A stretch of DNA of 6,799 bases from DASQDT01 sp036380435. Lineage in GTDB: Bacteria > Acidobacteriota > Blastocatellia > Pyrinomonadales > Pyrinomonadaceae. The position numbers and the translations under genes are program-made. The notes below the pieces were generated by a model. That model was not told the DNA's origin and did no database searches. It was given only the letters and a program-made list of their open reading frames with translations. The stretch covers positions 1-6,799 of the forward strand of contig DASVES010000054.1 in the NCBI GenBank assembly GCA_036380435.1, written 5' to 3'. Shown here in pieces: positions 1-4,325 of this stretch. Within the stretch, counting starts at the first letter, position 1. The number at the start of each line of letters is the position of its first letter.

Positions 1-180
1 GAGGGCGGCGAGGGCGGCGGCCGCGTCGTCGCCGCCGGCACCCCCGAAGATGTCGCCCGCTCCCGCCGCTCCTACACCGGCCAGGCTCTGCGCCCCCTCC
101 TCAACGGTCACGTCGTGAATGGCAACGGCCACGCTCGCGCCAAAACTCAGTCCGCCCCCACGCGTAAGAAAAAGGCTTGA
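1..180 (+). CDS. uvrA: UvrA excinuclease ABC subunit A, C-terminal end (partial)
   Basis: Only the last 59 codons are present, in frame 1, ending at TGA 178-180; the gene begins before the window. The segment opens with a glycine-rich stretch (EGGEGGGRVVAAGTPEDVA) followed by SYTGQALRPLL. This is the signature of the UvrA C-terminus, where the end of the second ABC ATPase domain runs into the 'GTPEEVA...SYTGxxLxPLL' tail. UvrA is the damage-recognition ATPase of nucleotide excision repair and acts in the cytoplasm with UvrB. After the conserved tail come about 22 extra residues rich in Asn, Gly, His and Lys, ending in RKKKA; this basic extension is variable in the family. No terminator hairpin is evident in the 111 bases that follow before the next gene. 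Identification rests on the tail motif alone but is distinctive. Confidence 0.88.
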   Translation, partial: EGGEGGGRVVAAGTPEDVARSRRSYTGQALRPLLNGHVVNGNGHARAKTQSAPTRKKKA

Positions 181-291
181 AATTTAAGCCCACACGCGGC
201 TAGCATGGTCTGACGGATTGTCATCGCTTTTAAATCGAGCCTGCGGTTTTGGAAGGCGCGCGTGGCCGCCCGCCTTTCAGAAGGGAAACTT

Positions 292-1110
292 ATGTCACAA
301 GGACAGCTATTGAAACATTCTCTGGCGTGTCTTCTCGTACTCGCCGCCATTTCGCTCAACTCTCACGCCGTTAGCTCTCAAACACTATCGTCAACCGCGA
401 CGCCGCCCGCGACGACGTTAGTGGCCTCTGACAACGACGCCGCCGAGATGAATGGCGTGGCTCGTACCGGGTTTTACACGCCGTCCCGTTTGCTCAGGGA
501 AGACGAGAGCGCAGGGCAGGGCGGCGCGCAGCAGGCGCAGCAGCAACCGCAGCCGCCCGCGCAGACTTACACGCCCCTCACCCCCGATGGAAAGATGAAA
601 CGCGCTTTCCGAAGGGCGTTCCTCAGCCCGGAGGGTTACATCAGGTCGGCCGTCGCCGCCACCCTCACCGAGTGGGGCGAGGACGACCTGCCGCACAAGA
701 CCACGGAAGACCGTCTTGCCGACGGCCTCTCGCGCTTCGCCATCAAGTTCTCGACACGCGCCACGCGGACTCTGCTCGGCTCGGGCGTCTACCCCGTCAT
801 CTTCAAACAAGACCCGCGCTACGAACGCTCGCGGAGTAAGAACGTCGGCCGCCGCGCCCTCCACGCCGCGTCGCGCGTCTTCGTCACGCGCGGCGACAAC
901 GGACGCCTCCAGCCGAACTACTCGCGCTGGGCCGGCAGCCTCTCGGCGAGCGCGCTCTCGAACCTCTGGGAACAGAGCACGCCCGGCCACGACCGCATCG
1001 GCGCCGACGCCACCTTCCGACGCTTCGGCACGTCGTTCATCACCGACGCCTGGCAGACCGCCGTCTTCGGCGAGTTCCTGCCCGACCTCATCAAAATCTT
1101 CAAGAGGTAG
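292..1110 (+). CDS. Exported protein of unknown function (acidobacterial 'DPRY' family)
   Basis: A 272-residue protein that I cannot assign a function. I chose ATG 292 over the in-frame GTG at 262. ATG 292 has an AAGGGA ribosome-binding site at 281-286, and starting there puts a signal peptide at the N-terminus: Lys8, then a hydrophobic core at residues 11-22, with likely cleavage after SHA (residue 26). Residues 27-100 are low complexity, rich in Thr, Ala, Gln and Pro, and look like a disordered linker. Residues 105-272 are the conserved part, with an SPEGY segment near 112, DPRY at 174-177, a VTRGDNGRLQPNYSRWAG segment near 198-215, and an EFLPDL segment near 261-266. From memory this pattern recurs in uncharacterised acidobacterial envelope proteins, with short amphipathic stretches that could be membrane-associated. 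The periplasmic or outer-membrane location is inferred from the signal peptide. It lies convergent to the thioredoxin gene. Confidence 0.75.
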   Translation: MSQGQLLKHSLACLLVLAAISLNSHAVSSQTLSSTATPPATTLVASDNDAAEMNGVARTGFYTPSRLLREDESAGQGGAQQAQQQPQPPAQTYTPLTPDGKMKRAFRRAFLSPEGYIRSAVAATLTEWGEDDLPHKTTEDRLADGLSRFAIKFSTRATRTLLGSGVYPVIFKQDPRYERSRSKNVGRRALHAASRVFVTRGDNGRLQPNYSRWAGSLSASALSNLWEQSTPGHDRIGADATFRRFGTSFITDAWQTAVFGEFLPDLIKIFKR

Positions 1111-1155
1111 CCGACCCTTCAAGCTCGCCAGCGCCGAAGGCGCGGCAGAATGTAG

Positions 1156-1175
1156 CCCACGGCTCGCGCCGTGGG
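1156..1175. repeat. Small perfect hairpin, REP-like
   Basis: Arms CCCACGGC (1156-1163) and GCCGTGGG (1168-1175) pair perfectly around the loop TCGC. The motif, preceded by TGTAG, resembles short palindromic intergenic repeats I recall from Acidobacteria, Planctomycetes and Verrucomicrobia. Family membership is from memory and cannot be tested with one copy in the window. Confidence 0.6.
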
Positions 1176-1196
1176 AACAGGCGGATTTAAAAGTCG

Positions 1197-1270
1197 AAGC
1201 CCCGGAGGGGCGAAAGAAAAGCGACGTTGATTATTCTCAACGTCGGTTTTCTTTCGCCCCTCCGGGGCTT
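1197..1270. terminator. Long near-perfect inverted repeat, likely bidirectional terminator
   Basis: Arms 1197-1230 and 1237-1270 are reverse complements over 34 bases with a single mismatch (G1221 against G1246), closed by a 6-base loop (TTATTC). Each arm carries the block AAGCCCCGGAGGGGCG then AAAGAAAA. On the + strand a run of six T (1276-1281) follows 5 bases after the stem. On the - strand an AT-rich stretch near 1185-1193 follows. It lies between two convergent genes (ending at 1110 on + and 1378 on -), the usual place for a shared terminator. The length and near-identity of the arms exceed what a terminator needs, so it may also be a mobile palindromic repeat (REP/BIME-like). Confidence 0.7.
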
Positions 1271-1293
1271 TCATGTTTTTTCTAAACCGCCGA

Positions 1294-1339
1294 CCCTGGT
1301 CTCACGACCGGGGCAACACTGCTGCCGCCGCTCCGCGGC
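1294..1339. repeat. Two adjacent REP-like hairpins
   Basis: The first hairpin pairs CCCTGGTC (1294-1301) with GACCGGGG (1306-1313) around loop TCAC, with one G-U pair. It has the same 8-4-8 geometry as the hairpin at 1156-1175. The second pairs GCCGC (1324-1328) with GCGGC (1335-1339) around CGCTCC. Together with 1156-1175 and 1197-1270 they make a cluster of four palindromes filling most of the convergent gap. They look like decayed members of dispersed palindromic families; no coding capacity is seen. Confidence 0.5.
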
Positions 1340-1377
1340 TCGTTGTCGTTTCCCCTTCGAGTTGACCTGTCGTGGGC

Positions 1378-2187
1378 CTACTGCTTCTCGGCCTCGGCCA
1401 GCGCGTCGTCAAGCATCGCCTTGAAGGCGGCGTATGATTGCGCGCCGGTGAAGGATCGAAAGATGCGGACGTTCGGGTCGCGCGGATTCTTCGGGTTGAC
1501 GATCCCGATGATGAAGCCCGGCGTGCCGCCGACCTGCGCCGCCGCCGCGTCGCTCATGTCCTTCCGCACCTCGGCCGCGTGCTTTCCGCTCTCCAGACAT
1601 TGCGCGAACTTCGCGCCGTCAAGCCCCAACGCCTGCGCGTACTGTGTGAGGTTGGCCGGCGCCAGCGCCCGCGTGTTCTCAAAGAGGCGGTTGTGCATCT
1701 CCCAGAACTTCCCCTGCTCGCCGGCGCAGTTGGCCGCCTCGGCGGCCTTGAAGGCGTGCGGATGAATCTGCACGAGCGGCAGGTCGCGGAAGACATAACG
1801 CACCTTGCCGGTCTTGATGTACTCCTGCACGATCTGTGGCTTCGTCTCACGGACAAAGCGAGCGCAGAACGGTCATTGGTAGTCGGAGAAGTCGATGAGG
1901 ACGACTTTGGCCGTCGTCTCGCCCATCGACGGGTCGTCGTCCACGCTGACGAGTTTGCGCCCGCCCTGCGCCGACGCCTCGGCCAACTGCTGCATGAGTT
2001 CTTTCAACTCGCGCAGCTCGCTTTGAATCTCCAACTGCCCCTGCCTGAGCGCGTCAATCTCCTCGCGCAACGCGCGCAGCTCCGCGTCCGTCTGGCTCGG
2101 ACGCCTCTGCCGCTGCTGTGCGCCCACACCTTGCGCGCACGCGAGCACACTGACGGCTAAGGCAAATGCTGCCGCCGCTTTTCTCAT
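1378..2187 (-). CDS. Exported coiled-coil DsbA-like oxidoreductase, candidate selenoprotein (UPFC active site)
   Basis: 269 residues if the in-frame TGA at 1873-1875 is read as selenocysteine (Sec105). ATG 2187 is chosen for its ribosome-binding site (GGAGG at 2196-2200, 8 bases away) and the signal peptide it creates: residues 1-23, basic Arg2-Lys3, alanine-rich core, cleavage after VGA. Residues 33-74 form a heptad-patterned coiled coil. From about 93 the DsbA/thioredoxin fold begins: strand KVVLIDFSDYQ, then Sec105-Pro-Phe-Cys108, RYVFRDLPL, an IHP turn at 141-143, Cys154 in NCAGEQGKFWEMH, Cys197 in CLESGK, and Thr222-cisPro223 facing the active site. Homologues have DYQCPFC here, so TGA replaces exactly the first (nucleophilic) cysteine. 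Both halves are in the same frame and read as one intact family member. The expected role is thiol-disulfide exchange in the periplasm. Alternatives are a TGC-to-TGA sequencing error or a fresh nonsense mutation. Confidence 0.8.
1839..1859 (-). promoter_or_regulatory. Candidate bacterial SECIS element
   Basis: Read on the - strand mRNA, 13 nucleotides after the UGA come GCUUUGUC, the loop CGUGA, then GACGAAGC. The arms pair over 8 bp with one G-U pair. The loop starts 22 nucleotides after UGA and has G at its second position followed by U. A further 4-bp lower stem (UCUG with CAGA) can form outside. Bacterial SECIS elements lie inside the coding region just after UGA, with a small apical loop 16-37 nucleotides away and a G in its first two positions, so the fit is good. 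The prediction was done by eye and SelB binding is unproven. Confidence 0.65.
1873..1875 (-). other. In-frame UGA, predicted selenocysteine codon (Sec105)
   Basis: The - strand codon is TGA, flanked by codons for SDYQ before and PFCARF after. It is the only stop codon between ATG 2187 and the terminal TGA at 1378-1380 and falls exactly on the first position of the CxxC motif. Elsewhere in the window TGA acts as a normal terminator (uvrA, gmhA, the 3116-4078 gene), so a genome-wide code change is not supported. Confidence 0.75.
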
Positions 2188-2210
2188 TCCACTCTCCTCC
2201 GATGATGATT

Positions 2211-2229
2211 CGCGCGAAAAAGCCGCGCG
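2211..2229 (-). other. GC hairpin in the 5' leader of the selenoprotein candidate
   Basis: CGCGCG at 2211-2216 pairs with CGCGCG at 2224-2229 around a 7-base A/T-rich loop. It also overlaps the palindrome TTCGCGCGAA (2209-2218). It sits 11 bases upstream of the GGAGG ribosome-binding site of the - strand gene. It might affect leader stability, but in DNA this GC-rich it could be chance. Confidence 0.3.
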
Positions 2230-2245
2230 TGATGAAAGCAACCTC

Positions 2246-2275
2246 AAGATACGGCAGCCGCGCCCGGCGGCGCAA
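2246..2275 (-). promoter_or_regulatory. Possible weak promoter for the DsbA-like gene
   Basis: On the - strand a TTGCGC (2270-2275) is separated by 18 bases from TATCTT (2246-2251), about 60 bases before ATG 2187. Only the strongest positions of each sigma70 hexamer match. It is offered because this divergent gap must hold a promoter for the - strand gene and nothing better is visible. Confidence 0.25.
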
Positions 2276-2344
2276 CACGGCTCGCTCCCGCCGCCAGCGG
2301 CGACGACTTCGCCCATGCCTTCGATACTTGTCGCGCCGTTGATG

Positions 2345-2350
2345 TATACT
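2345..2350 (+). promoter_or_regulatory. Possible -10 element of the gmhA promoter
   Basis: TATACT matches the TATAAT consensus at five of six positions and lies 33 bases before ATG 2384. No convincing -35 box is found at the right distance (a TTGTCG at 2328-2333 is too close). If real, transcription would start near 2357, which rules out the upstream in-frame ATGs at 2315 and 2342 and supports the start at 2384. Confidence 0.35.
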
Positions 2351-2383
2351 CGACCCCCGCCGAAGAGCACACTGAAAGAGATA

Positions 2384-2965
2384 ATGTCGGAAACCATCAA
2401 ATCAATCGTCGCCGAGAGCCTTGAGGTCAAGCGTCGCTACTTCGACGAGCACGCTGCCGACGTGACGCGGGCCGCGCGCCTTTTGGCCGAGGCGTTCGCC
2501 TCGGGGCGCAAGCTCCTCATCTGCGGCAACGGCGGCTCCGCGGCCGACGCGCAACACGTCGCCGGCGAGTTCGTCAACCAGTTCCTCGCCAGGGGCCGCC
2601 GCGCGCTCCCCGCCCTCGCGCTCACCACCGACGGCGGCGTGCTGACCTGCATCGCCAACGACACCGGCTTCGAGCGCGTCTTCGCCCGACAGGTCGAGGC
2701 GTTCGGCGGCGAGGGCGATGTGCTGCTGGCGATTACCACTTCGGGCAACTCGCCCAACATCGTCGCCGCGGCCGAGGTCGCGCGAGCGCGCGGCATGAAG
2801 GTCATCGGCCTGCTCGGACGCGACGGCGGACGCGTTCGTCCGCTCTGCGACCTCGCACTCGTCGTCGCGGCAGACGACACACAGCGCGTGCAGGAGACGC
2901 ACAATCTCATCGGCCACGTCCTCTGCCAACTCGTCGAGAACATCCTCTTCCCCGCAGGCGAATGA
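2384..2965 (+). CDS. gmhA: Phosphoheptose isomerase GmhA
   Basis: A 193-residue SIS-domain protein, the same size as E. coli GmhA (192). It converts sedoheptulose 7-phosphate to D-glycero-D-manno-heptose 7-phosphate, the first step towards ADP-heptose for the lipopolysaccharide inner core, in the cytoplasm. Visible signatures are CGNGGSAADAQHVAGEF (47-63), the phosphate-binding TTSGNSPN (118-125), and QETHNLIGH near the C-terminus. The metal and catalytic residues of the family are all present and correctly spaced: His58, Glu62, Gln170, His178, corresponding to His61, Glu65, Gln172, His180 in E. coli. ATG 2384 is chosen for family length; longer in-frame starts at 2315 and 2342 would add unmatched residues. 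Its Shine-Dalgarno (AAAGAG, 2375-2380) is weak and close. The gene is divergent from the thioredoxin gene and 150 bases upstream of the next + strand gene. A related SIS protein such as DiaA is less likely given the complete metal site. Confidence 0.93.
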   Translation: MSETIKSIVAESLEVKRRYFDEHAADVTRAARLLAEAFASGRKLLICGNGGSAADAQHVAGEFVNQFLARGRRALPALALTTDGGVLTCIANDTGFERVFARQVEAFGGEGDVLLAITTSGNSPNIVAAAEVARARGMKVIGLLGRDGGRVRPLCDLALVVAADDTQRVQETHNLIGHVLCQLVENILFPAGE

Positions 2966-2979
2966 TTATGACCGGGAAG

Positions 2980-3082
2980 AATTAACATGGATGGACAAGA
3001 TAGGTAGGATGAAGAAAGACTGATTTGAGATTTGAGATTTCAAATATTCCTATCCTCCTCATCCTGCCGATCCATGTTAATT
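2980..3082. repeat. Imperfect long inverted repeat with nested hairpin
   Basis: The ends are a 13-bp perfect inverted repeat: 2980-2992 (AATTAACATGGAT) against 3070-3082. Inside, both arms contain degenerate copies of a GGATAGG/GGATGA-type motif in opposite orientation, still partly complementary. The centre holds a tandem 7-mer GATTTGA (2.7 copies, 3022-3040) overlapping a small hairpin, ATTTGA/TCAAAT at 3030-3045. The block is much more AT-rich than the surrounding genes. It fills most of the gap between gmhA and the next gene. It may be a non-autonomous mobile repeat or a decayed dispersed repeat. It could also fold as a transcript hairpin. Confidence 0.6.
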
Positions 3083-3115
3083 TCTTTAACTCGTGAAACA
3101 GGAGCGTTGAGTTAG

Positions 3116-4078
3116 GTGTCCATCTACGACGAACGCGGTATCCGGCCGCTCGGCCTCGAAGGCGTGAGCACCTACCCGCTCTCGGAGCGCCCGAGCAAGG
3201 TCTCGACCGAAGACTTCGCGCGGCCCGTCGCCGCCGACTCCTCGCTCAAAGATTTTCTCTCGACGCTCCCGAACATCCTCGCCGTCCAATCGCTCAGACA
3301 GATCGCCGCGCAGGTGCGCCGCGCACGCGAACTCGGCAAGCCCATCGTCTGGGGTCTCGGCGGCCACGTCATCAAGACCGGCCTCGCGCCGCTCCTCATC
3401 GACCTCATGCGCCGCGGCTACGTGTCGGCCGTCGCCGCCAACGGCTCCGTGCTCGTCCACGACGCCGAGATCGCCCTCGTCGGCTCGACCTCCGAGGACG
3501 TTGACTCCACGCTCGGCGCGGGCGCTTTCGGCGGGGCCGACGAGACTGGAAAACTCCTGAACTCGGCCGCCCGCGACGGCGCGCGCGACCAGTTGGGTCT
3601 GGGCGAGGCTCTGGGTCGCGCCCTCACCGCCGCGCGTCCGAAGCACGCCGACCTCTCGCTGCTCTGCGCCGCCTACGACGCGCGCGTGCCCTTCACCGCA
3701 CACGTCGCCATCGGCACAGACATCACTCACTTCCACCCGTCGGCCGACGGCGCCGCGCTCGGCGCCGCCACACACACGGACTTCCGCCTGCTCTCCGAGA
3801 TGGTGCGTCGGATGAGCGGCGGCGGCGTCTACCTCAACGTCGGCTCGGCCGTCGTGCTCCCCGAAGTCTTCCTCAAGGCCGTGACGCTCGTGCGCAACCT
3901 CGGCCACCCGCTCGCAGACTTCACCACCGCCAACTTCGACTTCATCCAATCCTACCGCCCGCTCACCAACGTCGTCCGCCGCCCCGTGAGCGGCGGCGCG
4001 GGCCGCGGCTACGCCGTCACCGGCCACCACGAACTCACCATCCCCCTCCTCGCCGCACACATCCTCTGCGGCGACTGA
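3116..4078 (+). CDS. Conserved protein of unknown function, deoxyhypusine-synthase-like
   Basis: A 320-residue cytoplasmic protein with no signal peptide or membrane segment. GTG 3116 is the start, with AGGAG at 3100-3104 about 11 bases upstream. It contains well-conserved-looking blocks: WGLGGHVIKTGLAPLLIDLM (73-92), AANGSVLVHDAEIAL (100-114), TSEDVDSTLGAGAFG (118-132), VAIGTDITHFHPSADGAALG (199-218), SGGGVYLNVGSAVVLPEVFL (238-257) and NFDFIQSYRPLTNVVRRP. The pattern of GGHVIKTGL followed by an AANG-xxxHD segment resembles the NAD-binding core of deoxyhypusine synthase, which has SxLxxSGL and TTAGxxxxD. The family's substrate lysine motif is not seen, so the resemblance is at fold level only. 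Several buried His and Asp residues (HDAE, TDITHFHP) suggest an enzyme. It follows gmhA in the same direction, so a role near heptose or envelope metabolism is possible but rests on adjacency only. Confidence 0.8.
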   Translation: MSIYDERGIRPLGLEGVSTYPLSERPSKVSTEDFARPVAADSSLKDFLSTLPNILAVQSLRQIAAQVRRARELGKPIVWGLGGHVIKTGLAPLLIDLMRRGYVSAVAANGSVLVHDAEIALVGSTSEDVDSTLGAGAFGGADETGKLLNSAARDGARDQLGLGEALGRALTAARPKHADLSLLCAAYDARVPFTAHVAIGTDITHFHPSADGAALGAATHTDFRLLSEMVRRMSGGGVYLNVGSAVVLPEVFLKAVTLVRNLGHPLADFTTANFDFIQSYRPLTNVVRRPVSGGAGRGYAVTGHHELTIPLLAAHILCGD

Positions 4079-4112
4079 CAAACTACTCAGCCCTGCGGCG
4101 TACCCTCTGCGC

Positions 4113-4130
4113 CCGCCGTGCCTGCGGCGG
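4113..4130. repeat. GC hairpin in a degenerate intergenic repeat
   Basis: CCGCCG (4113-4118) and CGGCGG (4125-4130) pair around TGCCTG, 34 bases after the stop of the preceding gene. The surrounding phrase CCTCTGCGCCCGCCGTGCC resembles a dispersed intergenic repeat seen in several phyla (the 'CTCTGCGTCTCTGCGGTGAA' type, recalled from memory). There is no T-run, so a classical terminator is not supported. Confidence 0.35.
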
Positions 4131-4201
4131 TGAATCCACTGCCGCTTTCACTCAAGTGGAACATCGCTCCAGCGACTACACGTCCGGTGCGAAGCCCCCT
4201 C

Positions 4202-4230
4202 TTGACACATTCAACCGGGAGACTTATTCT
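4202..4230 (+). promoter_or_regulatory. Sigma70-like promoter of the TonB-dependent receptor gene
   Basis: A perfect -35 box TTGACA (4202-4207) is followed after exactly 17 bases by TATTCT (4225-4230), matching TATAAT at four of six positions. Transcription would start near 4237, giving a leader of about 90 bases before ATG 4326. It is the best promoter match I found in the window. Confidence 0.65.
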
Positions 4231-4239
4231 TCCCCTGTC

Positions 4240-4260
4240 TGAAATTGAAAATCAATTTCA
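4240..4260. promoter_or_regulatory. Fur-box-like operator
   Basis: Arms TGAAATTG (4240-4247) and CAATTTCA (4253-4260) form a perfect 8-bp inverted repeat around AAAAT. Aligned with the 19-base Fur consensus GATAATGATAATCATTATC, positions 4241-4259 match at 14 of 19, with both G/C anchor pairs conserved. It starts about 10 bases after the -10 box, where a bound repressor would block initiation. The downstream gene is a FecA-like iron receptor, which fits iron regulation. No Fur gene is in the window, and AT-rich palindromes also occur in the repeat at 3022-3045, so this is an inference. Confidence 0.5.
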
Positions 4261-4325
4261 AATCTTCTCAGATTATTAGTTTCGGGCTGTTATTTGAGCT
4301 TCTTCGGCTTCCCGGTAGGTAACTC

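Noticed and set aside
1378..1830. A separate 150-codon - strand gene starting at GTG 1830
   Set aside because: It begins inside the DsbA-like domain, after the active site, has no convincing ribosome-binding site, and is in the same frame as the upstream half ending at TGA 1873-1875. It is the C-terminal part of one recoded gene.
1873..1875. Reassignment of TGA to Trp or Gly throughout the genome
   Set aside because: Other genes in the window end at TGA at family-appropriate positions and show no internal TGA, and the family expects cysteine, not Trp or Gly, at this site.
1438..2160. 240-codon + strand open frame opposite the thioredoxin gene
   Set aside because: An antisense shadow typical of GC-rich coding DNA; Arg/Leu-rich product with no motif, while the - strand has a full domain, signal peptide and ribosome-binding site.
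2315..2383. Longer gmhA start at ATG 2315 (or 2342)
   Set aside because: Would add residues not found in the family and would lie at or upstream of the TATACT -10 element; ATG 2384 gives the standard length.
3022..3045. Tandem 7-mer repeats considered as CRISPR or iterons
   Set aside because: Fewer than three copies, no spacers and no rep or cas genes; it is part of the inverted-repeat block.
3086..4081. 331-codon - strand open frame opposite the 3116-4078 gene
   Set aside because: Product is a low-complexity Ala/Gly/Glu/Val/Asp string with no recognisable motif; the + strand product has multiple conserved-looking blocks.
4079..4201. Search for a tRNA or small RNA gene in the gap before the receptor
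   Set aside because: No cloverleaf, T-loop or tRNA-Sec-like long arm could be found; only a short GC hairpin is visible.
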